Below, in pieces: positions 33,815 to 46,924 of a DNA stretch of 64,000 bases. The stretch's first letter is position 1; each line of letters starts with the position of its first letter. The DNA is taken from positions 26,704,535-26,768,534 of the forward strand of contig OY783203.1 of NCBI GenBank assembly GCA_963678705.1, given 5' to 3'. The position numbers were made by a program, and so were the translations under genes. Below the pieces are notes generated by a model. That model made no database searches. It was not told the origin of the DNA and worked only from the letters and a program-made list of their open reading frames with translations. The DNA is from Panorpa germanica (taxonomy: Eukaryota; Arthropoda; Insecta; Mecoptera; Panorpidae).

Positions 33815-34950
33815 CTCTTCCTCTATGTACGCGACACTTGCCATATCTTTGATCCTAGGCAAGATATATAACGATACATATAGGTCGAAACAACGACACA
33901 AATGAGTGTACGGTTCTCAGGTCATATATCAGTATCGGCCGGTTTGTATCAATGTAGTGCATCAGTACCCGTATCCATTTAACAGGAGAGGAAAGGAGCA
34001 AGGACGAAGACTTTGTTGTACTTAGATGTGTGTTAGCAGAAGAATAGAAAGGAAAAAGGTTGCGCTTCCAAATAAGTGACTATCCATATAAAAAACACTA
34101 AAATCTATTGCACATGCTGCATCTAATGACTGTAATAATGATGGATGACGTCGATGTCAACACTACGTCCAGAAATAAAATTTGTTGCGACAGTGGTGTA
34201 GTCCAGAGACTTAACTACTTGTACACCTTCAGTTGCAACGTTCAAGGAATATATAATATATGGGAAGAAGGCGTTCCAACAACAACAAAAAACCTTGATA
34301 TTTAAAACCTACCTTATTATTAATATTTCTACATGCACGAGCACAGCGTATATCGGGTGTACAAGTGTAGGGGTGTAGAGCCCTTTTAGATCTTTGCCTC
34401 TCATAATAATGGGTTTGTAATATACTCAACTTGATTGATGAAAGCACGGAGTGGTGCTGGTGTCACTAGATTGATGAAGCACCTGCTTTATGATATGGAA
34501 AATAACGCTAATAACCAGTGTTGCGAAAAATGTTGATATAAAAATCCGTAAATCCACAAAACGTCCACCCGCGACTAAGTGCATTGCTTCTTATAGGTAA
34601 TATGCATAAGTATTCCTCAAAGACGTATTATCAAATTGAGAAATATGTCTCCACTGCTAAGGACTGTAGTAGACGATTATTTTGTAACTTGTTTGAACGT
34701 TTGAAAGAATCCGTCGGTCTTAATTTAGGTTTAAATAGGTACAACTGCTAAACGGAAACTTAAATAGCTTTGTTTTGTAGACCAGTCAATTACAGATGAA
34801 ATTTACAGTGATTTACAATGCTGGAAGGAAGAAAAAAATGAGCAAATATTTGTTGAATTCTCCGGAGAACCCCAAAACAAAAATCAAAATCAGTTTTTTT
34901 AATTTAATGTTTAAATATATGAATATAAGTTTCGACGCACAGTATTTAAG
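33815..34950. other. Gene-free stretch
   Basis: No supported coding sequence, RNA gene or recognised repeat in this mixed sequence. Confidence 0.4.
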
Positions 34951-34952
34951 GT

Positions 34953-35072
34953 TTATGTAACATAACAAAAATTACTTGTTACGTAAAGAATGTTATCTAC
35001 AATACTGCATTTGTGACCTGATTTTATAAAAATAAATCTACCTTCTTTCCTATTAACATAATCATAAAGCTG
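34953..35072 (+). repeat. Interspersed repeat family L, copy 2
   Basis: AATTACTTGTTACGTAAAGA, ATGTTATCT, TTTGTGACCTG and AAAAATAAATCTACC in the same order as copies at 2628 and 45032, ending ATAATCATAAAGC. Confidence 0.55.
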
Positions 35073-35074
35073 CA

Positions 35075-36050
35075 ATCCGAAAATATAAATTAATTAAAAA
35101 CTAATTTTTAAATTGTTGGTGTTATTGATAGTAACGTATCTAAGATTTTTTCGAACCGGGCAAGAACTTGAAATTGAATTGAAACCCCTTCCCTCTGACC
35201 CCTACACACTGCCCTACAATTTTTTCATTTTTATTGGAGAAAAAAAAGTAACATGATCGATTAGTTATTCATCTCCTAGAATTTTTTTAACGCACTAAAA
35301 TTGTATGCAGTGCTTTTTAAAATTTAGCACCATTATGAATTTTTATTTTGCCCCCCCCCCCCCCTTACCCTCCTGATTTTTTAGCAAATAAACGCACACA
35401 AACCTATCAAACATATACTTTTTTATTGTCATGTAATTTAACACTTTATTTTTAGGCGTTCAAAATTTAATCGTCGTGAATCGTTAGGTACTTTCAAAAG
35501 AATCTACCTAGTAAATTATAATTTATTTGCTAAGTCATTAATCAATCAGGAAATGTAACCACCTACCTAATATGTATGTGTAAGAGTATGTGTGTGTGTC
35601 GTTTCTCTATACTATAATTACGATTATTCATATTTTCCCCATATAATCGTCCTGCATTCTATATGGTATCTATAGACATGCTCCATATAATAAAATGCGA
35701 ATACGGATCGGATCCCCCAGGAGTTGGAGACCGAGGAGTTGGGACTTGTTTTAAATTGCTTGGAGCCTCGTACCTATTACTCGTAAAACAGCAGCATTGT
35801 TCTAGAAAAATGTAATGAGTGAGAACAATAAAAATAATTTGCCTCGTGATTTCCACAATACTACGAGACGAGTATTTTCTAAAGTATGCTTTAATAACCT
35901 CGTCACTTATTTCTCTTATTGTTCTATAGTTAAAATTTTCTTGTAGTTGATATTTGCCTCGTACATTAAACGAAACATTTCGCTTTAAATTAGTTGTTGT
36001 GAATGTTATGATATAGGAACAGAGTACTTTTGCTTTTACAGGTTTTGATA
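35075..36050. other. Gene-free stretch with poly-C
   Basis: A run of about 15 C lies at 35351-35365. Otherwise AT-rich, no supported gene. Confidence 0.45.
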
Positions 36051-36054
36051 TTTA

Positions 36055-36130
36055 GGACTAATGGCGGACATTCGCGGGCGTCGACATCTTGAAACAATGG
36101 CGGCTGAGACTGTTTTTATACAATATTTAC
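36055..36130 (+). repeat. Fragment of the GCCAT...ATGGCGGC repeat (family P)
   Basis: GCGTCGACATCTTGAAACAA followed by TGGCGGC, then a CTGTTTTTATACAATATTT block, parallels 47230-47285 in the MITE at 47131-47553. Confidence 0.45.
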
Positions 36131-36264
36131 ACAGATATAGTAAAATGCGCGTTGTACGAGTGTATATATAACGTTTATACCGAAAATTATGTTTATTGTA
36201 TTTTTTTTTTTTTTAATATAGATTTTTGGGCTTCGTTAAATGTTTATTGTATTATGGCCAATTT

Positions 36265-36420
36265 CCTTGCCTTTTACAAACAACATAGTGTCGTGGCCTC
36301 ATATATGTGAACTACACCTCGAATACATAATCGAATTCATTTTGTAATAAGGAAATCTACAAAATATAGTGCTGGTCCTGGGATTAAACCCGAACTCAAA
36401 GCAATCTCTAATCTAGTCCA
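36265..36420 (-). repeat. tRNA-derived SINE (family H), partial
   Basis: TGTCGTGGCCTCATATATGTGAACTACAC, AAATATAGTGCTGGTCCTGGGA and a B-box read on the minus strand (GGGTTTAATCCC). The middle is shortened. Confidence 0.5.
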
Positions 36421-36612
36421 GAACAGGGCAACTAAAATTACTCAGCGACTCAGCAAACGAAGGGAATGAGTTTAGTTTCGCTGTTATTTTTATTATTAGT
36501 GCAGAGTATGAAAGAAGTTATTACATAATACTTTATAATATATTTTTATAACTATATTTTAGTTATAAGGACACAGTCCTTATCTAGTCCTTATGTGACA
36601 TACGCTCATAAA

Positions 36613-36785
36613 GTCGCCGAGTAATTTTAGTTCATAGAAGATACATGCATAAATGGTGTCACTAAAAGCGGTTCTTGAAGTGTACCCTCTTTCCCCCTCA
36701 TTCCCTTCTTATGTTGTGTCGTCGAGTAATTTTACTTCAAAGAAGATACATCAATATATGATGTCGCTAAAAGCGGTTTTTTCGC
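36613..36785 (+). repeat. Two-copy tandem repeat, period about 105 bp
   Basis: GTCGCCGAGTAATTTTAGTT, AGAAGATACAT and GTGTCACTAAAAGCGGTT (36613-36680) recur as GTCGTCGAGTAATTTTACTT, AGAAGATACAT and ATGTCGCTAAAAGCGGTT (36718-36785). About 38 bp of C/T-rich sequence lies between them. Both are in the same orientation. No coding support. Confidence 0.8.
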
Positions 36786-36789
36786 TGTC

Positions 36790-37670
36790 GAAAGATTTTA
36801 CAGAAGATTATAATGACAAAACTATCTATATAAAATCTCTTTGTACTATTTTGAGATGAAGAAATCTATTCAGTGTTTAAGCTAATAAATAAATGTTGTT
36901 TATTTTGTTTCTTTCGTTTCTTTCGTTTAATTATATATTGTAGTGAATAAATGTACAAGATTATTTGTAGTTAAAAACTTACAAGTAATAAAAATACGTT
37001 TAACAAAACAGCGGTAAAGATAAGCGAATGAACAGAGCTGTAATCAGATTATTTAATTAAGTTTTAATTTAATAATCCTAATCTAATTCTTCTAAACTTA
37101 TTGGTTCTATTATGTCGTTTAATGTTTCTACAATTTTATAATTAATAAAAAAAAAAAAACTAACACTAACCTTAATAATTATTAATTAAGACCAATCGAA
37201 GTTGTCGGTAAATACTGATATGAACTAAATAATAAATAACTGTTTTAAAACGATTTTTTACTCAAAGATGTATGTATTTATCGGTAGTTAATAAAAAGAA
37301 TTTTAGAAACGACTCTGATAATAGTTTATTGAGTCTTTAAGCGAAAATATTTCCCAAATTAACTTGCTAAGGTCGTAAAAATATATCCGACAAAGGAACT
37401 AGTAGCAGACGTGTGATTTGTTGCTACGATCCCACTTAGTAATTGAACCACGGACAAGCCAGTCCAAATATTTTATTATATTGATTTTATTGATTATGCA
37501 TATTAAATTACAATGATACGAGTATATCTAGACAATTGATTTAACGACATGAACCATTAAAATAGATGGAAATTATAATTAAAGTAATAATATATCCGTT
37601 TTCTTGTAATAAACAGTGTCATTAAATATGTATTGCTCGTTTCTTCGATTTTGTTATCAGCCCCTCAATT
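36790..37670. other. Gene-free stretch
   Basis: AT-rich; includes a short TTTCGTTTC-type run near 36905-36925. Nothing else recognised. Confidence 0.4.
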
Positions 37671-37676
37671 ATAGCA

Positions 37677-37835
37677 GAGGTGTACTCAGGCCCGTATTTG
37701 AGGGAGGGCAGACGGGGTTACTGCCCCGGGGCCTCCACATGAGAGGGGTTTCCACAATAGAGATTTTTGCATGACCTGACGGAAAAAAATTGTTCCTTTT
37801 ATTCGGAAAACAATTAGGGACTCCACACCTCTAAA
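37677..37835. mobile_element. Possible short MITE with AGAGGTGT ends
   Basis: CAGAGGTGTACTCAGGCCCG at 37677 is partly matched on the other strand by TAGAGGTGTGGAGTCCC ending near 37833. The interior holds GGCAGACGGGG and GCCCCGGGGCC. The match is only about 11 bp, so this may be a chance pair or a decayed hAT-type element. Confidence 0.3.
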
Positions 37836-38031
37836 TGCGGCCCAATAAGTATACGTATGTTGGACTGCAGTGCATTAAATAGGAGAATACTTTAAACACG
37901 TAAAACTAAAGACAATAGTATTAACGAATTGTATGAAATTACGTTTTAGAACCTTATTAAATATATTTTTTTATAAATATAAACTTTAGCCTTCATTATA
38001 TTCAAGACTCAAATATATGCAACATTTTATA

Positions 38032-38405
38032 TATGTAAAGAAATCATATTTCTTTAGTTGGTACAAAGCTCGTCTGTCGGTAACAGTGACCGTTCAGTGA
38101 AAACATATAGTAATGAACGCCATAGATGTCACAGTTGATATTTGCAGTCGACAGAACTCATGTTTTTAGTTAATTAGTTAGTGCATATTGTGAGGTTTTA
38201 ATAAAATTAGATAGAAAGGAATTGACAATATACGGTAAATAATAAACTGTAAATGTCGTTTCTTTAAATTTCAGGTATGATAGTATGATTTGAGATAAAC
38301 AATGTAATTATTAAAATATGTATGTAAATTACCAAAATAAACTTTAAATTTCTGAAACAAGACATGAGTTTGTTTAAAATTTACAATTTCTAATAAAATT
38401 GGAGA
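38032..38405 (+). repeat. Microsatellite-adjacent repeat (family D), copy 3
   Basis: Begins after a TA-rich run with TGTAAAGAAATCATATTTCT and TTAGTTGGTA, and includes GATATTTGCAGTCGACAGAA, AAATTAGATAGAAAGGAATTG, TGTAAATGTCGTTTC and ACATGAGTTTGTTTAAAATT. More diverged than the other two, with an insertion after TTGGTA. Confidence 0.6.
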
Positions 38406-39089
38406 AATTGTCTTATATATTAAAAAATTAGGTTTTCGAAAAATGTTATTATTTATTTTGCGTAATTTAATTTGTTTTCAAATACCGTAAAAGTAATTGA
38501 AATATATTAAGCGATTATTTAACCTTGATTCGCCCCCGTAGTACTCGTATAACTATAATTGCTCCTTAGGTCTGTCAAGGGTAAAGTTGATAAGTCGTAG
38601 TGAACTACAAGTACCCTAAACCACAAAGTTTGCAATTTGTATAAAGTATTTCAGCATTCAACCACAATGGACTTGGACAATGGATGTCAGATTCCTGTTG
38701 AAGTGATGTTTCACCACTTGATTTTAAGAAATGTAACATCACTTAGTCGGTGGTATAATTACATCAGAAGAATAAAGTCTAAAGGAATTAATAATTAGTA
38801 TAGCTAACAATGTCATCCGAACCCTTATCAAACCTATTGATTGGTTCAACGTGAACGTGAACGGGAACGAGGACGGCAACCAGTGTATTCTTGCTCTTAA
38901 ATAATTAAGAGGCTGTTACCAATCAACTACTTTAGAAAATCAAATATGACGCTATGGAGATACTTCTTTATATTTTGACATCGCGTGAAACACAGTGACG
39001 GCAGCGGGGATAATGAGAACGTCAGACTACTGTGTCTTTCACAGTTTTTCGACTTTTATAATATATTTAAAATAGTCATAGAACTATTA

Positions 39090-39475
39090 GGCCTGTCGCA
39101 CTATGGAAGCGTATTTAAGCGGTAGCGAATTCAAACGTAAATCGGAGGCATGGTTGAGGGGCAGAACTCTCAAAGCACGCCGACATCTATGTCTTTGCAT
39201 GCGTGTGTTACAAAACATACATACCACGTACCGATACGACAATACGCCAAGTCAAACTTGTGTACTGTAGGAGGTGTATTGGAGTTGTTTTGCACTAACA
39301 TAATTTATCATAAGAGTATTCAGTATGAGAGCTACGTAACGTCCGTATTCGGACGACTTTGTCCTTGCAGTGTGCGAGTTTCATTACATTTACAGGATTC
39401 AAATAGGTAAAGCATAGTAGCGCATATACGTCCGGTTAAAATTCGCTTAAATACGGTTGCAGTGTACAACAGGCT
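39090..39475. mobile_element. PIF/Harbinger-like MITE (family C), copy 2
   Basis: Left end GGCCTGTCGCACTATGGAAG then CGTATTTAAGCGG and TTCAAACGTAAATCGG. The right end has CGGTTAAAATTCGCTTAAAT then ACGGTTGCAGTGTACAACAGGC. This is a shorter relative of 12145-12814, without that copy's internal duplication. TTA before and TAT after are not an exact target duplication. Confidence 0.65.
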
Positions 39476-39479
39476 ATAA

Positions 39480-42400
39480 ACAGAATCAGTATTGTAAAAT
39501 ACCATCAGACTGACAATTAACAAAATATCAATTTATTAATTTGTAGTTTGAACTGATAAATATGCTAAGTTACTGTCCCACATTTTATAAATTCAATTCG
39601 CAGTACAAATCACGCGAATCGGTGATAGACAGATCGTACTGAGTAGAAATGTTATCCGAAATACATGAGGGCTCGATTATTATTCCGCCTTATTAATAGG
39701 GCCTTATTAATTTAAAGTAAACTTTTATCCATCAAATAATTTTTCTATTCTAGTTTTGTCAAAGACCGACCATAGTTAACTAATGAAAAATATAACAGGT
39801 TTGAAACAAAAGTCATCATCAACCAAGGTTTAAATTAAATTTTAAGTAACTGTTCTATGACTGAAACCTACAGTTTGAAGTTAAAAGATTAAACTAAAAG
39901 TTAAAATGAAAACAGTAACATTTCAGTAACTGACTAAGTATTCACTAATTGTCGTACTTCAATGTGATTGCGGACTTGAGATGTTAACGTCATAAATTGA
40001 ATACATCAAAGATCCTTACAAAAGTCCTTAGAAACCCTTGCTCTAATAATTACACATTTTCTTTCTATAGTATGTCCTATGAATTAGAAAGCAAAATATT
40101 TGTTGGTGTTGATGTTAATGTGGGTGGGTGGTATTGGGGTGGGAATGATAACCCATTGTATTCTATATATTTGTTATATTATATACTCACTCGTACATAC
40201 GAGATTATGTAGGAATATTTAATCTCAAAACGAAATAATTTGTCGTTGTCAGCTTGTTTTTGAACATAAAGGAGTTATAACAAATAATATAACAAGGAAT
40301 TATATAAAATGGGGAAAAGTTTCAGCCCACGCAATAATTTAATATAGAATAGGACGAACTAAATTCTAAGAATTAAAATTTCTGCAAACGAAACAGCAGC
40401 TGAAAGCGATTCTGTTATTTACAGATAATTATCTTAAAAGCTCTTGATTTTATTATATAGTAAGTAAGTACGAGGATGTTAATTAATTTCAGGTCTGCTT
40501 TCTAACATAATATTTATTTATTATTATCCGTTAAATACAGAACGTGAATATTGCATAAAATAACGATAGAAGTTTACGTGAAAAAATGTTTATCACTGGT
40601 CTTCTACTATTTTGACAATAATTATGGTGTTAAAGCATCACATATATAGACAGTATCACTGCCTATTACGCTTTTATGATTAATCAATGACTATGCCCTT
40701 ATGTCAATCTTAGATAACAACTAAATCCAAAAAATATAATGCCGGTCCGGGGACCGACCTGACCTCCGAAGACTGGAGATTTGACATCATAAAAATTTCC
40801 AACCGATATTAAATAAATTAAATTATGAAATTAATAATAGTATCGGCTATTGTTTAAAACTTATTTTTTCTGTATTACATTTTTTAAATTTTAAAAGTTC
40901 GAGACCATTCTCGCAAAATTTCTATTTAGTTTTTATTATACTCCGTGAAAAACTATAATAAAATAAGCATTTAAAATAAATAGAACTAAGAAAAATAAAT
41001 GAATCATGTTAAAGTAAATAGCTGTAAAATTACATTAGAGTAATAGAATTACTCGTTATCACAGAATTACGAGTAAAGTAGGCGGAAAGGAAAGTGGAGG
41101 TTCATGTATGAATCTAATTCAAATTAGAGCGGTTTTCGTTTTAATTTACTTAATAATGAGAAAAGTACGAGTATGTAACAAGTTACGTCTTGAAAAAATA
41201 AGAAAATATAATTGCAACGTTTAGATTCTAGTAACAGAAGAAAAGAAAGAAATAAGCGATTTTGAAATTGTACGAGTTCCTGTTTTTTATGCATGTGCAT
41301 GAATGTAAAATTGGCGCTTATTTATGTAAAAAAATTAATATTAAGTAAATGCAAAATTTTCGATTTTTATATAGTAATTTAAGTATTATCTAAAAAAATT
41401 TAAGGTTTTTTAATTTGTAAAGGTTTTAAGAATAGATATAAAATAACAAATTAATACTTTTTTCGATTAAATATTACATGAATATTAGGTAACATTTACG
41501 TTTGGTATTTAGCGGAAATATTTTATAGAAAACAAAAAATACAACATATTAATAACATATTTCGAAACAGTTCTAAAAATAATTTATGTATATTTTACAT
41601 ATAGCATGCTCAAATTTCAGGACCAAAAAGTGACAATTTTAGTTTTATTCACTTTTATTTATCCATAACATAAATTTATATATTCATATGCAATTCAGGT
41701 GCTGGGATTCAAACTATGGTATAAGTCATGGTAAGTAAAATATATGGTACGGCACACTACTGTAAATTAGCCGGGCAGTTGTAACCGGATTACTATTCAA
41801 TTTATGTTTCGAGACGGGTTTCGGCAGCGGTATTGTGCTTCATGGACATAAAATATGGTCAAACCTTTAGAGACGTAGAATGCCGGAGGCGGAGAAGAAA
41901 CAAATGGGATTAAAATGTACCAAAAGTTTCGCGCGATGGTGTTAAAGAATGAATTGTTTATGTCTATACTAAACAAGATGAAAGTTATATATGACAAACA
42001 TGACAATTATTTGACCAAATTTTACCAAAAGTGTAAATAAATAAATATATGAATGAATTACCTTATTTACTCTGTGCGGCTCTGATTGATGTTTGCAAGT
42101 TGGAAGTTCTCCAAACACATGGCTAGTTCGCGTTTAACCATTACGCGTGTTCTAAAATAATTAACACTATCATCAACCACTGATTTTAAAACAGATTCAA
42201 AAATATAATGAAAAATCTACATTAATAAATTTTCTAAAAGAAATGATCGAGTTTTATGTGATGTGATAAACAATCACATTTGAGAACGAACCATATATTA
42301 TTGTCTTTAAATCAAAATATCAATTGATATTTTATTATTTGGATAATAAAATGTGTTTTCTGTTAAATAGTTATTTTAAAACTGATTTAAATATTTATGT

Positions 42401-43960
42401 AAGTTGCTAATGGTTCTAGCGAAGTTCTCTAGCCAACCACCACGTGCAAACTGACGTTGGACAGCGATGCTGCTGGCTATTTGAGTCAGTTCCCCCACCA
42501 CTAGCGAATCGTAGCGCGTAGCTCGAACCCTCCAAGCGCTACAAGCACTCCAAGCTTGCTCGTTTTCCGTTGCGTTCGAAATAAGTTCAACGAGCGCGCT
42601 TTACCTTTTAACAGGAAAAGACTTTCTTTCAAATTTAAATAAAATCAGACAATATCACTAGAGTATACAGTACTACTGCTAGAGACATATTAAATTCAGT
42701 GTAAATTTGTAAATTTTCCTAGTGGTACTTGGCCAATTTTCGGTTCTAATTTTATCTTATGTAAATTTTTTATTTAATTGTATCTAGTGCTAATATCTCG
42801 CTGCTTAGGATTCAGCTCAAATTAGCCCAATATGTAATTAACAAATAGCAGAAAAAAGAAGTTAGAAATCTATAAAAGGAGCATAAGAAAGGTAAGTAGA
42901 AATGTGTGAAGCTTTGCATATTTTGCCATATTTGCAGTATAATAGTGTCAAATATAATGATATTCAAATTAAATTATTTGTAAAATAATAGCTTTCGAAA
43001 AGTCCTTTTCCCTCACCATATATAACATACGGATGAACTTAGTAGAGAGATGGAAACGCCCAACGCACCTGAAGGGTAGACTTTAGGCAAATGGTGGGGA
43101 TAAATTCAAGGAAGAAAGAGATAGACATATTGTGGTTGGAAGGAAAGCAAAGGTAAAAACTAGAGAGGAATATACCACTCGTTAGGGACAAGGGTCAAAC
43201 ACACGTGAGTTCTTCGAGATTTAATAATTCAATGTCACTAAGTACCGTCTAACATTACTAAAAAACTATGAGATTCGTATGTGATGGCTTAGACTGGATT
43301 TGGAACTGCTTAGCTTGGCACTGTGCTGTTAACTTTATACATCCATTAATGAATATAGACATCAGCGGCGGTAATTACCTGTACTCGCCTGTTTCAATTG
43401 AAAAGTCTGTTTCATTGTTACCAGCTATCAGAAATTCGGCTGAAAATACTTAAACATCACGCCATAAGGAATAGCAAAAACAGAAAAAGATCTCTCTAAA
43501 AGAAAATTTGTATATAATAGTAGCAGAAGAGTTAAGAACGGAAAAGAAAGACAATGTACAATCTAAATGCTCAAAACATCTGTAAGTAGAGCTGTCTTTC
43601 TCAAATATCGACGATTGACTATAAAAACTATGAAATTTCTTTGAAGTCAATTATCAAAAATTTCCAATACTATAAAAGAACGTGGGTCCCCAGGGATGAC
43701 TCCTCATACTGCTCAAGAAGTTCTTAAATATGATTCAGACAATATCTGTCATCCTAAAATAAAATTTGGTGATGTAGCCTGATCACCTGGATCACCAATG
43801 GTGATTGAAACATTAATGCACACATTCGCCAGTAAAAGCACGTGGCCTTTTTTCAATGGAAAATCACAGACTCAACAGTGATATTCTTCTTATTAAAAAC
43901 TCACATACAATATATAAAAATATACTTGTAGGTATACAATTGTGTCAATTAGAACTAGTT
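39480..43960. other. Long gene-free stretch
   Basis: Mostly AT-rich. It contains a diverged reverse SINE (family H) at about 40600-40800 (ATATAATGCCGGTCCGGGGA) and possibly another at 41650-41760. A GC-richer block of about 200 bp at 42410-42615 contains CCAACCACCACGTGC, CCACCACTAGCGAATCG and GCGCGCTTTACC. I find no ORF or partner for that block. Confidence 0.4.
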
Positions 43961-43966
43961 TCTTGA

Positions 43967-44116
43967 GGTCAGTTATTCTTGGATCCCCACGTGGCGTTAG
44001 CAAGATGGATTACTACGCATCCACTTCACAAAGACGGGAATGTGGTTCGAGTAGTATTTCTTCAAAATCTTATAACGAGGTGTGACAATATAGTCTGGCC
44101 ACCTGGGAACAGAATC
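43967..44116 (+). pseudogene. Probable BEL/Pao retrotransposon pol remnant
   Basis: An open stretch of 50 codons, bounded by stops, reads VALARWITTHPLHKDGNVVRV and then VFLQNLITR. This fits the C-terminal pol segment of BEL/Pao elements (DUF5641: W.LaR......GkDG.vRVv.v......R). The usual proline-glycine before KDG is altered here (HPLHKDG). Upstream at about 43680-43780 a frame with one stop reads GMTPHTAQEVLKYD but I cannot place it. No LTRs recognised. Read as a heavily decayed fragment. Confidence 0.45.
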
Positions 44117-44119
44117 TGA

Positions 44120-44386
44120 TTGTGCATGAGTATTGCCACAGGTGTTTTATTCCAATATTGGCTACAGATATATAATACGCGAAAATATAAGTATACGATA
44201 ATGATGAATGCACACCCATTCTATTACAGTCAATTATTGAGTGCGTGTGCTAGGATGAGGAGGATGGCTTTTTCAAAAGAATCACGTGCTTTAATTTATC
44301 AAGACTTACTATTCTTCACAACCAATGATTTTAAGTTTAAACCTAGCAACGAACAAATGTTAATTCAGATCATTCCTATTTTCTAA
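44120..44386 (+). other. Open frame after the BEL/Pao remnant, unassigned
   Basis: An 88-codon frame whose second half begins after an acceptor-like TTCTATTACAG (44220-44230) and includes CARMRRMAFSKESRALIYQD. The composition is less AT-driven than neighbouring chance frames, but I recognise no family. It might be a gene fragment or chance. Confidence 0.2.
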
Positions 44387-44389
44387 GAG

Positions 44390-45030
44390 ACTTTTCTAAT
44401 CTAAAGTCTACATTAATATTATTTTATTCTTCAATATAAAATAAATGAGCACATTAGGTGCACAGCAGAAAATTAAATTAGCCAGAAAAAAATTGTTTGT
44501 TTGCTATTTCTAACAGCTATATTTCTGTGAATCGCCCGAAGGTAAACCCGACGTATAGAGCTTCCAGTACAGTAGCTGTTATTTCAAAATTAATTTTACA
44601 TGAAAATTATTTTTTAAATGTTATTTCTTTCCTGAAATATGTTGATGTTTTTATCTCATGATTTTTCATTTTCACCAGCACCCTCCTAAACGTTATCCAA
44701 GGTTACTAGATTAGCTTTAAATAGATTAGGTTAGGTATGAATGTAGCGTGATTTGTGAGATGATCAAAGCTGATTTAACTTCATTTTATTTTTCTAAAAA
44801 ATATTTGTTTTACCCGTCAAAAAATTCTACAATTCTTCTGTCAACATTGTTACAATTTACTCAGCGGAGGCCACTTGCTTTTTAGGCTTCAGTCTCTGCA
44901 GTTTTAGGGTTAATACAGAGCTATAAATATTTGTATTCCAAACGAAACTGGATATGGAACAAAAATAATGTTTTATTTTAAAGAAAGTGCAAGTCCAGCT
45001 AAACACAATTACGTGTTTATTTTAAGATTT
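44390..45030. other. Gene-free stretch
   Basis: AT-rich with no supported gene or recognised repeat. Confidence 0.4.
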
Positions 45031-45031
45031 A

Positions 45032-45140
45032 TTTCACATAAAAAGTTACCGGTTACGTAAAGAATGTTACAGCTTTGTGACCTATTTTACTGTTTTGTGA
45101 AAAATAAATATACGTTTTTGCACATAAATCTTAAAGCGTT
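45032..45140 (+). repeat. Interspersed repeat family L, copy 3
   Basis: AAAGTTACCGGTTACGTAAA then GAATGTTACAG, TTTGTGACCT and AAAAATAAATATACG, ending ATAAATCTTAAAGCG, in the same order as the copies at 2628 and 34953. Confidence 0.55.
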
Positions 45141-45144
45141 TATT

Positions 45145-46920
45145 TTATTACAGGCTATTAGAATAGTTATAAAATATTGGTTTAAATGTTAATGAGTCAA
45201 ATTAATCTATAAATAAAATTAAAAAATAAATAAGTCGAGCTTTTGCATTAAATATTACTCGGCAGTGCTTATGGAAATAGAGTGTTACACTTGAGTAATA
45301 TAACATCTATATTTTGTGTTTTGCAGGTGATTATTTTTAGCAAAATGGTAAATTTTCTATAAGTGTGTATTTCCAGAATGAGAGAAAGAGAGGCTTGTCC
45401 TTCCTCCTCATTTACCTTCATCTTTGGACGCGCTTGTTATATACGAGTATATAAATATTTTGAATTTTGAAAAAAAATAAATTGAGAACCAAAAATGAAA
45501 TCGTAATCTGTTTGAGAGTGTCATCAAGAATTTGAAGATTTTAAATTAATTTTATTGTGCTTTAATAACACATTTTAATTACTTTATGTCCGTTATTATC
45601 TTATTCGCGTCGTCGATACCCCCAGGAGTCCGAGGATGGTAGCCGGTACGGTGTATGTCACTGTTCTCTATGGCCATAATCCAATTAGTTTGTTCAACTA
45701 CTAACTAATATCGACACATATATACATTGCCGTCGGATTGTGCAAGGGAGGATTTTGCATAAGAAGCATCTCTTGAAGATATTAAATATTTACTCTAAAT
45801 ACCTGCAGGTAAAACGGATGGACGCTCATGGTCATATATTTGAAGTATCATCATTGTTTAGTAAATTAAAATTGTTTTTGTCAAACTATTTACACAATTA
45901 TTTTTAATTAGACTGAAATACTTAAGCACTGCATAGCGAATACAATGAAATGCGACTTATTTGTGTTTATATAAAAGTTATTTAGTAACTGCCATATGTA
46001 AATAATATTCATAAAAATGATATTGTGAAAACAATCGAATAAAAACAATAGATAGCAAATATCAACAATGGCGCCGTGGCATTGTGAGTGATCTCAGTGG
46101 CTTCAGCGTTATTTTACATTTTCTGATCTGAACTAAAGAAACACTCAAATTAAATGCTTAGTTTTCGACGTATCAATCACAAAATATAACATTTCATAAA
46201 TATTCTCTGAAAATTTGTATTTTGTATTTGAACAATATTGGTGTTTTTAACACAAATGTTTACTAGTGACTAATTGTCTTTAGTTCACGAACTACACGGC
46301 TTTTAAAAACAAAACTATTTTTACGTGAATTCCACAATGACTGCAATAAACTGCATTAAATTGTTATAAACATTCATTTTGGACGGCTTAGAGGAATTTT
46401 TAACAAATAACATGTTTTCCGGTAAATTGCTATTTTTACTCTGTTCTTGTGAGACTATGAACTCGTGCTCTGTATTGCAACTAGCTTCTGAAATGAAGAA
46501 AATGTGTTTTTAGACTACTCTAACGTTCCTTTAGATATACGAGTATATGTGGAATGATTATACTGATTATAAGTTCTGTTAAATATAAATCTATTTAGTT
46601 CTAAGATATTTAGGTAGTATTTAAAACAAATATGAACCCTAATAAATGGTTTCTCAGGCTAAAATTGAATTTTTTTTGGAATAGCGATTAGATTAATTTG
46701 TTTTAATAATTCTTGTTAATTTTCTTGTTAATATAAAAGGTTTTCTAGAGTAATTGAACCTCTCTTGTAAGTTTGTATGTGCTGACGTACTTAGTAAGCT
46801 AATTTGTGTTGAACATAATTGGTTTCATTCTCTAGTAACAACAGCATTGTGTAGTGTATTATAGTAAACTACATTCTATTGAAATACTACAAGTAGCACA
46901 GTTTTCAGAACAAAAAGAGG
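45145..46920. other. Gene-free stretch
   Basis: AT-rich. A patch at 46070-46110 (GGCGCCGTGGCATTGTGAG) is weakly tRNA-like. Nothing else recognised. Confidence 0.4.
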
Positions 46921-46924
46921 CACT

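Noticed and set aside
33575-33905. Frames of 108 and 79 codons on opposite strands
   Set aside because: Both cross the 48-bp inverted repeat and mirror each other, as expected from a palindrome.
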